Origin: Microcystis aeruginosa FD4
GTDB taxonomy: Bacteria; Cyanobacteriota; Cyanobacteriia; Cyanobacteriales; Microcystaceae
Assembly: GCF_009792235.1 (NCBI RefSeq)
Contig: NZ_CP046973.1
Span: forward strand, 1,674,001-1,738,000
Reading direction: 5' to 3'
Length of the DNA: 64,000 bases
Shown here: positions 34,978 to 43,340 of the stretch, in pieces
How the letters are laid out: each line of letters opens with the position of its first letter
Position numbering within the stretch: the stretch's first letter is position 1
Program-made: the position numbers and the translations under genes
Notes under the pieces: model-generated
What the model was told of the DNA's origin: nothing
Database searches by the model: none
The model's input: the letters and a program-made list of their open reading frames with translations, nothing else

Positions 34978-35256
34978 TCAATGATAATCTACAAGGTCAA
35001 TGTCGAGAGCGTTTCCATCTTCAAATCGGAAGACAATGCGCCAGTTACCTGTAACACGGACGCTCCAAAAACCTTTTAACTCTCCCGTCAGGGGGTGTAA
35101 TCTGTAACCAGGGATATTAGCCTCCTCTACACTTTCCGCTGCCGACAAAATTGAGAGAATTTCCTCGATTTTGGGGATCATGTTGGGGCTTAATCCCCTG
35201 CGTTCTCCCCTTTCGTAAAACTGTTTCAGTCCTTTATGTTGAAAACTCTCAATCAC
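34978..35256 (-). CDS. higB: HigB/RelE family toxin
   Basis: The 92-residue RelE-fold protein has IESFQHKGLKQFYERG, YRLHPLTGELKGFWSVRVTG and NWRIVFRFEDGNALDIDLVD, matching HigB mRNA interferases that cut mRNA on the ribosome. The terminal DYH is usual for the family. It heads a two-gene operon with higA. Confidence 0.92.
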   Translation of the reverse strand: MIESFQHKGLKQFYERGERRGLSPNMIPKIEEILSILSAAESVEEANIPGYRLHPLTGELKGFWSVRVTGNWRIVFRFEDGNALDIDLVDYH

Positions 35257-35601
35257 TCAATTGTAGCCTGTAGCCTAACACTTTAATTTTGACTATTTGA
35301 TTCGAGGAAATCAAGGAGATTAGCACAAGCGTACGCCACCACACCCATCACCCATCCTGAAAATCCCCAAATCACTGAAAATCCTGATGCTGACAAGGAA
35401 GTAGTGCAGATAGCAGCCTAAGCCATGAGGAAGAGGAATATAAAGATTTATTAAACTGTAGCTTTTGATACAGTTATGGGGGGGGTAATGTGTATGCTTG
35501 TTTTTGTTCGCCTTTGGAGTTGGCTTGGGGTGTTGCTTGACTTGGCTGGGAAGGAGGCGATCTAGCGATCTGTACTCGCACTCATTGAGGAGGACTTTAC
35601 A
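35257..35601. other. Region between HigBA and the PEP-CTERM gene
   Basis: These 345 bp hold no convincing gene. They include a run of seven G (near 35478-35485) and become steadily more GC-rich toward 35600, where a strong GAGGAGGA ribosome site precedes the next ATG. The base composition shift suggests the left boundary of acquired DNA near 35500. Confidence 0.4.
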
Positions 35602-36390
35602 ATGCAAATCCTACGGACTATTACCCTCGTTCTTGGTTTCATGATGGTCACCGTGCCTGCGCTGGGCGCCTCAATCACTTGGAGGCCAGTAGAAGGCATT
35701 GCCAATAACTCGGCTGGCGAGGAAATCTTGACTACAGGGACTTACAAATTTGCTTGGAACGCACACGACAGCACGAGTACCACTCCAGGCGATCTCGTGG
35801 TGCAGGGTATCACGTTCTACGAAGACCCCGAGGCACTTCGGAGTGGCGGGGGGGTTTTTATCGACAAGTCGAGCTTGACTATTGCATGGACGAGCGGCAC
35901 TGTTGGAAACTCCGTGAATACAGGATGGAGCGGTAACTTCCGGACACTCATGGACAGCACACTCGCCTCAGGGTCTGGAATTAATGCTGGAGTCAAGATA
36001 GCGAATCTGACCCCAGGCAATTCCTACCAAGTCCAGATTCTGCTGCATACAGAAGCTGCGGGAGGACTCACGCAGCCCCGTCCCGTCTGTGACACCGAGC
36101 TTTCCACGAATTGCACGCCAGCCATAACGCACTTTACCCTTCCTGCGGAGAGCGTGGTAGGAACCTTCACTGCTGATGCGTCTTTCCAACAGATTGTGTT
36201 CCCAAGCGCTGTAGGCCGTGCTGTCTTCAATGCCATAGCAATCTCAGAGGTTACAGCAGTCACCGCGGTTCCTGAACCCACCTCAGCCATCAGCCTCCTC
36301 GCTCTCGGCACCCTCGGCGCAGCTTCAACCCTGAAGCGCAAACTAAAATCATCCCAATCCACCGAAAAAGAAACCACAAAAATAGGCTAA
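35602..36390 (+). CDS. PEP-CTERM sorted secreted protein
   Basis: The 262-residue protein has a signal peptide (residues 1-23, ending PALGAS), an all-beta middle domain with LTPGNSYQVQILLHTEA, and a C-terminal PEP-CTERM signal: VPEPTSAISLLALGTLGAA and a basic KRKLKSS tail. Such proteins are exported and processed by exosortase at the cell surface. The gene is clearly richer in G and C than its neighbours, which suggests recent transfer, possibly from a non-cyanobacterial source. GAGGAGGA lies upstream of the start. A terminator-like hairpin follows at 36414-36450. Confidence 0.9.
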   Translation: MQILRTITLVLGFMMVTVPALGASITWRPVEGIANNSAGEEILTTGTYKFAWNAHDSTSTTPGDLVVQGITFYEDPEALRSGGGVFIDKSSLTIAWTSGTVGNSVNTGWSGNFRTLMDSTLASGSGINAGVKIANLTPGNSYQVQILLHTEAAGGLTQPRPVCDTELSTNCTPAITHFTLPAESVVGTFTADASFQQIVFPSAVGRAVFNAIAISEVTAVTAVPEPTSAISLLALGTLGAASTLKRKLKSSQSTEKETTKIG

Positions 36391-36450
36391 ATTGCATCTA
36401 AAATACCATAAATGCCCCTTCATTCAGTCAATTGAGGGGGTTTATTTTTT
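36346..36450 (+). repeat. 3' end of the PEP-CTERM gene and terminator, repeat copy 1
   Basis: The last 15 codons and the trailer of the PEP-CTERM gene (CAATCCACCGAAAAAGAAAC through TAAATGCCCCTTCAT) recur at 36966-37065 with few changes. The trailer folds as CCCCTTCA with TTGAGGGG before TTTATTTTTTT and is a likely terminator. Confidence 0.8.
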
Positions 36451-36515
36451 TATATCTCTTTTTTGGCAATAGATGCTATAATGAGGGATCAATATTTAAG
36501 ATTACTTGCTTGATC

Positions 36516-36720
36516 GTGGACTTTGAGATTATCAGCGCTATCACGAATATCGAGATTATTGCCACAGGAACAGGAATTATTAGGTAAATGGAGAAAATTA
36601 AAGGGCATAGCCCAAGTTCAGCTTCCCAATGGTATAGTAAGGTTAGCTGAAGTCCATTGGTAGGAAGCTCATGGCATCGGCAAAAAAGAATTTAAGCTCA
36701 AGTTACCGTTTCTAGATTGA
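36516..36720 (+). pseudogene. Remnant of a short conserved hypothetical gene
   Basis: GTG 36516 opens DFEIISAITNIEIIATGTGI, after which the frame is lost; a second frame continues LGKWRKLKGIAQVQLPNG, an in-frame TAG after VHW, and EAHGIGKKEFKLKLPFLD to the stop at 36720. Together these resemble a small cyanobacterial family whose proteins read VHWYEAHGIGKKE, so the TAG replaces a tyrosine codon and several codons are deleted in the middle. It is not functional. Confidence 0.6.
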
Positions 36721-36722
36721 CC

Positions 36723-36962
36723 ATGAAAATAGAGTCATCTCCAACAAATAAGTTCGCAGTTTGTCTCAATAATGAAGGCTACGAAGCTTCACTAGAAGTT
36801 GGCAAAATATACCGCGTTATCCCTGATGAGACAGCAGAAATAAACAGTCTAATTCGGGTTATTGATGAAAGTGGTGAAGATTACGCTTTTTCTGTGAATC
36901 GGTTTCATGCTATTGAGTTACCAAAGCCAATAGAAGAAGCTTTATTATCAGTTGCTAACTAG
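36723..36962 (+). CDS. Small conserved cyanobacterial protein, unknown function
   Basis: The 79-residue protein reads KFAVCLNNEGYEASLEVGK, YRVIPDE, LIRVIDESGEDYAFSV, a compact beta-rich domain that recurs in cyanobacterial genomes without an assigned function. ATG 36723 follows the stop of the preceding remnant by two bases. It might be a stand-alone cassette; the duplicated PEP-CTERM tail follows directly. Confidence 0.75.
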   Translation: MKIESSPTNKFAVCLNNEGYEASLEVGKIYRVIPDETAEINSLIRVIDESGEDYAFSVNRFHAIELPKPIEEALLSVAN

Positions 36963-36965
36963 AAC

Positions 36966-37065
36966 TTTCCCAATCCACTGAAAAAGAAACTACAAAAATA
37001 GGCTAAATTGCTTCTAAAAATACCATAAATGCCCCTTCATGTTATCTTGAGGGAGCTTATTTTAG
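36966..37065 (+). repeat. Duplicate of the PEP-CTERM gene 3' end and terminator, copy 2
   Basis: The sequence from CCAATCCACTGAAAAAGAAAC to the CCCCTTCAT...TGAGGGAG hairpin matches copy 1 at 36346-36450. No PEP-CTERM coding region precedes this copy, so it is either a leftover of a second gene or a duplicated terminator. Confidence 0.8.
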
Positions 37066-37112
37066 GGAATTTATTTTTACAATCCAAATCAATCATTAAT
37101 GTTACCAGTGTA

Positions 37113-37219
37113 ATACTAAATCTGGTTATTAAAAACTGATTATTTATTCTCCCTATTGCCTTTTGCCTATTGCCTTTTGCCTGTCCTGATATGTAGCCCA
37201 TACTCAACGGATTTAGTAT
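37113..37219. mobile_element. MITE-like inverted repeat element
   Basis: ATACTAAATCTG near 37113 and CGGATTTAGTAT near 37209 form imperfect terminal inverted repeats around about 107 bp. The interior contains the repeat TTGCCTTTTGCCTA. The ends resemble a common cyanobacterial non-autonomous element. The remaining spacer to the next gene (37220-37325) holds nothing I recognise. Confidence 0.55.
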
Positions 37220-37325
37220 AAAATAAATAAGAGGGGTTATTCATAATGAGTCCACATCCCTATAACTTTGATAACTTTACTCTTCTGGAATAAACTGATA
37301 AACCAAACGATGCTGACAGAACAAA

Positions 37326-37901
37326 TTAAACCTTTAGCCAAGCAAAAATATCCACTGCTGATATTGACCAACGTTCTAAACCTTTAATCACTGCTAAAGA
37401 CTCATTATTTCCTTCAGTTGCAATATGTACTTTCGGTAATCCTGTTTGAAAAACGGTGACTGACTTTGCTGAAGGATCAATCAACCAACCTAATTCTGTT
37501 CCTTGTTGTAAACAGAAAATAATCTTTTCCATCCCTAAGGTAACAGATTGTTCAGGAGACATAATTTCAATAATCCAATCGGGATAACGTAAAAATTGAT
37601 CGGCCATTTCTCCATCTAGATCTCTTGGCAAATTCTCCCAACGAATCACCGCAATATCTGGCACAATTGAACGTTCTGCAAAAGTACAACGCAATTCAGG
37701 TAGAGCATAAGCTAATTTTTGAGGTTTAGTCTGTTGATTAATGGCAGAGGCTAACTCAAATTGTAAGATGCTGTGTTTTCCTTTGGGCATAGGTTTTTGA
37801 GTGACAATTCCATGATAATATTCCCTAGCAGGCTTAGTTTCTGGAAGGGCAAGAAATACTTCGAGGGAAAGGGCTTGTTTATCTTCTATTGTGGCAAACA
37901 T
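37326..37901 (-). CDS. Uma2 family putative endonuclease
   Basis: The 191-residue protein has the Uma2 core VPDIAVIRWENLP, YPDWIIEIMSPEQS and ELGWLIDPSAKSVTVF, close to the subtype that starts SLEVFLALPETKPAREYYHG. Active-site Asp, Glu and Gln positions are kept. It is followed on the same strand by another Uma2 gene 113 bp upstream; the two are different subtypes. Confidence 0.88.
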   Translation of the reverse strand: MFATIEDKQALSLEVFLALPETKPAREYYHGIVTQKPMPKGKHSILQFELASAINQQTKPQKLAYALPELRCTFAERSIVPDIAVIRWENLPRDLDGEMADQFLRYPDWIIEIMSPEQSVTLGMEKIIFCLQQGTELGWLIDPSAKSVTVFQTGLPKVHIATEGNNESLAVIKGLERWSISAVDIFAWLKV

Positions 37902-38014
37902 TAGATTGATTTCTCCGATCTTGAGTTATTTTCTATTATAAGCTCCTGACTCCTGACTCTCAGGACAATTTTTTATTCTTACCATAAGTCTAATCTAAAA
38001 ATACGGGTTTTTCT

Positions 38015-38635
38015 TTAAGCTCTAGCATGAAAAATTTGATTAGCAGTGAGGTTTAACTCTGGAAAAACCCCTGAAATAAGACGTTGATCCTGTTTAAATA
38101 AATTACTTTGATATTCTCCATCGATTAATTGATAGATAGAAATGGTGGGTTCTTTGGGGCTGCCGATATATCGGGCCGAACCTTTAGCTAAATAATCGAT
38201 AATCCAATATTCGGGAATTCCTAATTGTTCGTAGTCGTCGAATTTTTTCAGATAATCATCTCGCCAATTGGAACTGACAATTTCAATAATTAATTTAGCT
38301 GATGTTGCCAGAGAAATTGAGGAAGCGGTTTCCCAATAGGGATCATTAACTAGATTTTCTCTGTCTAAGACAATAATATCGGGTAGATAACCTGTATGGG
38401 GGCGAAGGGGTTTTACAGCGGCAGTATTGGGGATAAAATAGGGCAATTGCTGCCGATTTATCTCTAAGAATAGGGTTCCAGAAACAAATCCGCCAATTTC
38501 TTCGTGTTTTCCGATCGGTCGCATCATGGCCAATAATTTTCCTGCGATTAATTCGTATTGTTGTCCATCATCGGGATATTGGTTGATATAGTCATCAAAA
38601 GTCAACAATTCCGGGATAGTTTGGGTTGTGGTCAT
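38015..38635 (-). CDS. Uma2 family putative endonuclease
   Basis: The 206-residue protein has LPDIIVLDRENL, SAKLIIEIVSSNWRDDY and IPEYWIIDYLAKGS, the normal nuclease strands of the family. It stands between another Uma2 gene and the GldG-type ABC operon on the same strand. It appears intact. Confidence 0.88.
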   Translation of the reverse strand: MTTTQTIPELLTFDDYINQYPDDGQQYELIAGKLLAMMRPIGKHEEIGGFVSGTLFLEINRQQLPYFIPNTAAVKPLRPHTGYLPDIIVLDRENLVNDPYWETASSISLATSAKLIIEIVSSNWRDDYLKKFDDYEQLGIPEYWIIDYLAKGSARYIGSPKEPTISIYQLIDGEYQSNLFKQDQRLISGVFPELNLTANQIFHARA

Positions 38636-38683
38636 GGCAGTTAGGGTAAATAAGAGAGATGATTTTTCTAGATTATAACTCGA

Positions 38684-40210
38684 TTAACGACGTTGCCACC
38701 AAGTCAATCCAGCTAGGGTAAATCCCACTAAAGGCATCACTACCATCCCTATCCAAAAAATAGCGTTAGCTTGCAGGGGATTTAAATTAATTCTTCTATT
38801 TTCTGGTTCCTTAGCCCGGATAGATAAGGTGGCTGTTTCACCACTGGCTAACCACTGCACAGAATTTAAAAATATATCTCCGTTTAACTGTTGTTCAAAT
38901 AGTCCATCGCTGGCAAAGCTGGCATTACCAATCACGATTAATTTACCTTTTTTTCCCGTTAGAGCAACTCCTAGATCAAAGGGGCCAGCTAAATCTTTTT
39001 CAGGGTTAAACTGGAGATTCTGATCATTTAAATCACTCTCAGCCCACATTTTATCATTAGTAATCATTAAAGATACGGCTTCAATTCCTTCGATGGGAAC
39101 GGTAGCGATGGGACGAGCAAAGGGAAAGATAGAAATACCGTTAGCAAAATCGCGAGTAATCGGATGATTACCGTAATTGGTAATAATGGGACTAGCCGGA
39201 CCTAAACCGATGATTTCCCCCGCACCGGAAGCATCAATAATAATTCGATTATCTAGTTTCACACCCCAAGGGGTTAATAAGGGTTCTAATCCGGTTTCGG
39301 TTTGGGGGTCAATCAGTAATAAAATTTTGCCCCCTTGATTGAGATAGTTTTTTAAAGCGGTGACTTCCTGGGGAAATATTTTTCTTTTGGGACTGGCAAT
39401 AATAATGACATCGGCATTATTGGGAATGGTGGAACGTTCCACTAGATTAAGTGGTTCTACTTGATAACCTTTTGCTTCTAAACTCTTGACTGCTTGTCCT
39501 AAACCTCCTTGAGGTTCTTTGATGGCATTTTCTCCATGACCTTGCAGAAAATAAGCGGTTAAAGTGCGATTGGTTTTAGCGGTTTCGATGGCATTACTCA
39601 GTTTCGCTTCCGTGAGACTTTCCTGTTCACTAATAGTTTTTAGGGGTTGTTTTTTGTCACCATACTGTAGATAGACTCTGGACAGATTATCATCAGCTAG
39701 TTTTTTAAATTCTTGGACAATATTGGGTTTTTTCTCCGGGTTAACTATCTCGTACTGAAATTGGGGATTTTTGCGTTGATAATTGGCTAAAAGTTCCTGT
39801 TCATTGCTACTGATTCCCCGGGTTGAAAAAATCCAGACTTTGACTGGTTTTGACAGATTGGTTAATAGTCTTTCGGTTTGGGGGGATAAACTAAAGATTT
39901 GGTTTTCGGTTAAATCAACTCGATAGGGATAACGGAGGGCGAGAAAGTTAATTAAACCGATAACGCTGAGGACAATAATAGTAGTAATGAGGGTTTGAGT
40001 GCCGGTGCGGGTACTTCTTTTTTGCCAAAAGTCTTTGTGAGTGATTACTAATAACAACAGCCACCCTAGAATCAGAATAGCCCCAGCAATTAATAACCCC
40101 AGAGAGAGGGATGACCATTGACCGGAGATTAACCCCACGGTTAAGCCGGCACTACCCAGAAAGAGGGCGGGTATATAGAGAAATTTACTGTATTTTTGCC
40201 AGTATCTCAT
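38684..40210 (-). CDS. GldG-type auxiliary protein of an ABC exporter
   Basis: The 508-residue protein has N-terminal membrane segments (residues 11-30, 33-57 and 74-93), a large extracytoplasmic domain with RVDLTENQIFSLSPQTERLL and LLIDPQTETGLEPLLTPWGV (the GldG/IFT52-like domain), and a C-terminal membrane segment ending in WWQRR. It is the third gene of an ATPase-permease-GldG operon, two bases after the permease. Related sets drive gliding in Bacteroidetes, but in cyanobacteria the cargo is unknown. Confidence 0.87.
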   Translation of the reverse strand: MRYWQKYSKFLYIPALFLGSAGLTVGLISGQWSSLSLGLLIAGAILILGWLLLLVITHKDFWQKRSTRTGTQTLITTIIVLSVIGLINFLALRYPYRVDLTENQIFSLSPQTERLLTNLSKPVKVWIFSTRGISSNEQELLANYQRKNPQFQYEIVNPEKKPNIVQEFKKLADDNLSRVYLQYGDKKQPLKTISEQESLTEAKLSNAIETAKTNRTLTAYFLQGHGENAIKEPQGGLGQAVKSLEAKGYQVEPLNLVERSTIPNNADVIIIASPKRKIFPQEVTALKNYLNQGGKILLLIDPQTETGLEPLLTPWGVKLDNRIIIDASGAGEIIGLGPASPIITNYGNHPITRDFANGISIFPFARPIATVPIEGIEAVSLMITNDKMWAESDLNDQNLQFNPEKDLAGPFDLGVALTGKKGKLIVIGNASFASDGLFEQQLNGDIFLNSVQWLASGETATLSIRAKEPENRRINLNPLQANAIFWIGMVVMPLVGFTLAGLTWWQRR

Positions 40211-40212
40211 AG

Positions 40213-41043
40213 TTAGTTTCTTTGATAACGGTCTGCTTCGATCGCTTGAGTAGTTAGGAAGATTCCCAGCAGAATATAACTGAGCAGGATGACTAAACTA
40301 CTACTGTCAAAAATTCCCCGCACGAAATTGTTAAAGGGTTGATACCAAGATAGATGGGAGAGCAATTCTTTCAGGAAAAATCCGATCTGTTCTCCCACTT
40401 CTCCTCCGATACGATCTCGAAAGAAGGTTTCGGCATTGTTAGCAATTACATCCAGTATCCAGATAAATAAGATGGTGATAAAGGTGATGATGTAAGCAAG
40501 GATAGAACTATTGGTGAGGGAAGATATAAACATCCCGATGGCTAGGATGGCCGCTGCCAGTAAAATTAATCCTAGATGAGCTAGTAAAATACTGGCTATA
40601 TTCACCGGGGGAACTGCGGCACTAAAAACTACTATTTCATAAATCCAAAAGGGGGTAATCATCACGGTAAAAAAGGCCAGCACTCCCAATAATTTACCGA
40701 TGGCTATACTCCAATTAGTCAGGGGGGAAGTGGCTAAAAGTTCTAGGGTTCCCTGTTTTTTTTCCTCTGCGTATAATCCCATAGACAGGGCTGGCAAAAT
40801 TACCAACAATAAAGAGGATAAAATCATGCCTATGAAAGTGGTCATAAATTCAGACACCGTATCTCTGGCTACCAGAAATCCCGATTGTTCCTGAATACCA
40901 ATATCGAGAATAATGCCGTAGAGAAGGGAGTTAAAGAAAAATCCTGCTACTAACCAAAATATCCCCATAATTATATAGGCATTGGCGGCGGTAAAATAGC
41001 TTTGAAATTCCTTGCGAAAAATCGCCCAGATATTATTGATCAT
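40213..41043 (-). CDS. ABC transporter permease (ABC-2/GldF type)
   Basis: The 276-residue protein has six membrane segments and the ABC-2 phrase LPALSMGLYAEEKKQGTLEL followed by LLATSPLTNWSIAIGKLLG, the region that contacts the ATPase. It overlaps the upstream ATPase gene by 11 bp. The extracellular loop RDRIGGEVGEQIGFFLKEL is unusually polar. Confidence 0.9.
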   Translation of the reverse strand: MINNIWAIFRKEFQSYFTAANAYIIMGIFWLVAGFFFNSLLYGIILDIGIQEQSGFLVARDTVSEFMTTFIGMILSSLLLVILPALSMGLYAEEKKQGTLELLATSPLTNWSIAIGKLLGVLAFFTVMITPFWIYEIVVFSAAVPPVNIASILLAHLGLILLAAAILAIGMFISSLTNSSILAYIITFITILFIWILDVIANNAETFFRDRIGGEVGEQIGFFLKELLSHLSWYQPFNNFVRGIFDSSSLVILLSYILLGIFLTTQAIEADRYQRN

Positions 41044-41974
41044 GTCTCTCCTCTTGCTGGTTACTTTCCCCGCTGCCGATTACTTCCAGAAAGATATCTT
41101 CTAGGGTTTTACGGGTGCGACGCATTTCTAATAGGTTATAACCATTGTTGACAACTATTCTAGCAAGTTCTGCCCCCAGGTTTGTTCCCGCTTGACCAAC
41201 AATTTTGAGCAGGTTATCGCCGACTTTTGCCGCTTGTTCGACTTGGGGCATTTGTTGCAGGATTTCTAGCAGGGAATCCCTATCACCTTCGATCTCAATT
41301 TCATAACTGGAACCAGCAGGGGTAGCGGTAGTAATATTATTGGCTACGATGCGACCCCGATTAATAATTGTCGCTCGATCGCAGGTAATACTCACTTCTG
41401 GCAAAATATGAGTGGAGAGAATAATTGTATGTTCTCCCGCTAAACTTTTAATCAGATTTCTCACCTCGATAATCTGTTTCGGATCCAATCCTACTGTCGG
41501 TTCATCTAAAATAATTACCGGTGGATCGTGTACGATCGCTTGGGCAATTCCCACACGCTGTTTATAACCCTTGGACAACTTGCGGATAATAACTTTTCTT
41601 TTTTCTAGTAACTGACATTTGCTTAAAACTAAATCTACCCGCGCTTTTCTATCCCCCGATGAGATACCTTTGATCCGTGCGACAAAATCCAGAAAACTTT
41701 CTACGGTCATCTCTGGATACAAGGGGGGATTTTCGGGAAGATAACCAATGCGACGACGCACTTCTAAGGATTGTTGATGTACATCGTATCCTGCTATCCT
41801 TGCTGTTCCTGTTGTGGCAGGAATATAACCGGATAAAATCCTCATAGTGGTGGTTTTTCCGGCTCCATTGGGTCCCAAGAAACCGAGTATTTCTCCTTTT
41901 TCTACGGTAAAATCCACGTCACTAATTGCCGTGGTCGAACCATAAATTTTACTCAGATGTTCCACTTCAATCAT
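41033..41974 (-). CDS. ABC transporter ATP-binding protein
   Basis: The 313-residue ATPase has Walker A GPNGAGKTTTMRIL, signature KLSKGYKQRVGIAQAI, Walker B VIILDEPTVGLDP and the H-loop ILSTHILPEV, plus a C-terminal regulatory domain of about 90 residues. It is the first gene of the three-gene exporter operon. A block of TCAGTTA repeats lies immediately upstream of its start, where the promoter should be. Confidence 0.93.
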   Translation of the reverse strand: MIEVEHLSKIYGSTTAISDVDFTVEKGEILGFLGPNGAGKTTTMRILSGYIPATTGTARIAGYDVHQQSLEVRRRIGYLPENPPLYPEMTVESFLDFVARIKGISSGDRKARVDLVLSKCQLLEKRKVIIRKLSKGYKQRVGIAQAIVHDPPVIILDEPTVGLDPKQIIEVRNLIKSLAGEHTIILSTHILPEVSITCDRATIINRGRIVANNITTATPAGSSYEIEIEGDRDSLLEILQQMPQVEQAAKVGDNLLKIVGQAGTNLGAELARIVVNNGYNLLEMRRTRKTLEDIFLEVIGSGESNQQEERHDQ

Positions 41975-41984
41975 AAGCTTTATC

Positions 41985-42100
41985 AGTTATCAGTTATCAG
42001 TTATCAGTTACCAGTTATCAGATGTGAGTTTTCAGTCAATAGTGTTAAGTGACAAGTTCGGAGCTTTCTTTTCACTGATTACTGCTCACTGATAACTGAT
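41985..42100. repeat. TCAGTTA short tandem repeats between operons
   Basis: About five TCAGTTA heptads (41985-42020) are followed by ACTGATTACTGCTCACTGATAACTGA near 42076-42101, members of the repeat family found at many gene borders in this window. The right part extends into the 3' end of the glycerate kinase gene. Confidence 0.75.
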
Positions 42101-43066
42101 TTTTCCCAGACTATGATCCTGATTAATTTCTACCACTAGCTCTGCTTGTTTGAGCAGGGGTGGGAGAAATAATTGCGGATGTAAACTTTTCCAAAAATAC
42201 TTGACAAATTCCTCGATTTCTGATGGGTTCATACCTCCTTTTGTTTCGGCCGCCTGTCGCCATTGTAAACTGTAACGGTAGTCAAGGGGATAAAGAATCA
42301 GTAAGCGATCGATTTTTGACCAGAGGGGTAGATATTCTCGCAATCTTTGATTATTATCCCTGGCGAATTGTCGGTCTTCTTCGCTATTAATCGGATCGGG
42401 GGCATGATCAAAGACTGTTTCCTCTATTGGATTCATGCCCACAAACCAACCCTCGAAAAAAAGAATATCGACTCGTTCCACTTGTTCCGGTGCAATTCTA
42501 TCTCCTTGTCCTCGATGCAGGGACTTGTCAAAACGCGGGATTAAAATCGGACTTTCCTGCTGACAAACCTGTTCTAAAACTTTAATTCCTAATTCTATAT
42601 CATGAGTACCCGGTGGACCACGCCAGCGCAATCTTTTATCCTTTTGACGCAATTTTATTCGCTCATTATAGGTCTTATAAATATCATCTAAAGAGAGATT
42701 ATTTACTTTTAAATCAAAATAGGCTAAAATAATCGACATTATAGATGTTATGGTGGTCTTTCCCGTGCCTTGGGGAGCTAAAATGCCTTGAATCAACGGT
42801 TTTGCGTGGTTGCGTAGCTCTAGCGCCCAGGGAATCCAGAAGCGCCAACAGCTGATCAAAATCTGATTTGGCTGATTTATCCCTAACTCCTGACATTTTT
42901 GCCAGACTCGCGGCCAGAGAATCGTTAATAGTTCCGCCCTTTCCTGTAGGATGAGAGGGTTAGTCTCCCTAAAATTTAAGGATTCGATCTCTAGTAAATC
43001 TTCTAGATCCGCCTGACTTAAGGGATTTTCGTCGATTAATCCCCGTAAAATCGTCAAAATCTTCAT
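42086..43066 (-). CDS. glyK: D-glycerate 3-kinase (plant/cyanobacterial type)
   Basis: The enzyme phosphorylates glycerate to 3-phosphoglycerate, the last step of photorespiration. The 326-residue protein has a P-loop LAPQGTGKTT (about residues 96-105), LSLDDIYKTYNERIKL, RWRGPPGTHDIELG, FFEGWFVGMNP and CTP/uridine-kinase-like fold residues; these match plant GLYK. It is essential in high-light phototrophs that use this route. The gene symbol is by similarity. Confidence 0.92.
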   Translation of the reverse strand: MKILTILRGLIDENPLSQADLEDLLEIESLNFRETNPLILQERAELLTILWPRVWQKCQELGINQPNQILISCWRFWIPWALELRNHAKPLIQGILAPQGTGKTTITSIMSIILAYFDLKVNNLSLDDIYKTYNERIKLRQKDKRLRWRGPPGTHDIELGIKVLEQVCQQESPILIPRFDKSLHRGQGDRIAPEQVERVDILFFEGWFVGMNPIEETVFDHAPDPINSEEDRQFARDNNQRLREYLPLWSKIDRLLILYPLDYRYSLQWRQAAETKGGMNPSEIEEFVKYFWKSLHPQLFLPPLLKQAELVVEINQDHSLGKISYQ

Positions 43067-43164
43067 AGCTATTATCGGAATTAGGAAAAAACTGTCCCAG
43101 TGATTCAGGAGTAATTCTCTGGGTTATGGGTTCGCTCAAGATTTTTTTGTAAGAGTGTTTTTTA

Positions 43165-43258
43165 GGATTATTTGCCCAAAAATGAAGGGTTTGCAGGCAG
43201 GCACGGATTCCCATTATACATATAAGTATATGTCAAGTCCCGTTTTCAGTCAAGGGGT
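43165..43258. repeat. Dispersed GCAGGCAGGCACGGAT repeat, copy 1
   Basis: This is one of seven copies of a roughly 95-bp sequence: a core GCAGGCAGGCACGGATT, an AT-rich centre CCATTATACATATAAGTATA, then TGTCAAG and a second TCAAGGG. This copy lies between divergent glycerate kinase and hydrolase genes. The complement of the second half reads CTTGACA followed by TATATA-like sequence, so it could carry promoter activity. Confidence 0.7.
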
Positions 43259-43340
43259 TTGGTCAAAAATCTCTAGCTTTGTCTCCAGTTTCTCAATCGG
43301 TTAGACTAAGAATTATTCACATTACTTAACAAAACAGCAG

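Noticed and set aside
35320..35607. 95-residue minus-strand frame upstream of the PEP-CTERM gene
   Set aside because: Composition is atypical, there is no ribosome site and no recognisable domain; it is probably a chance frame in GC-richer DNA.
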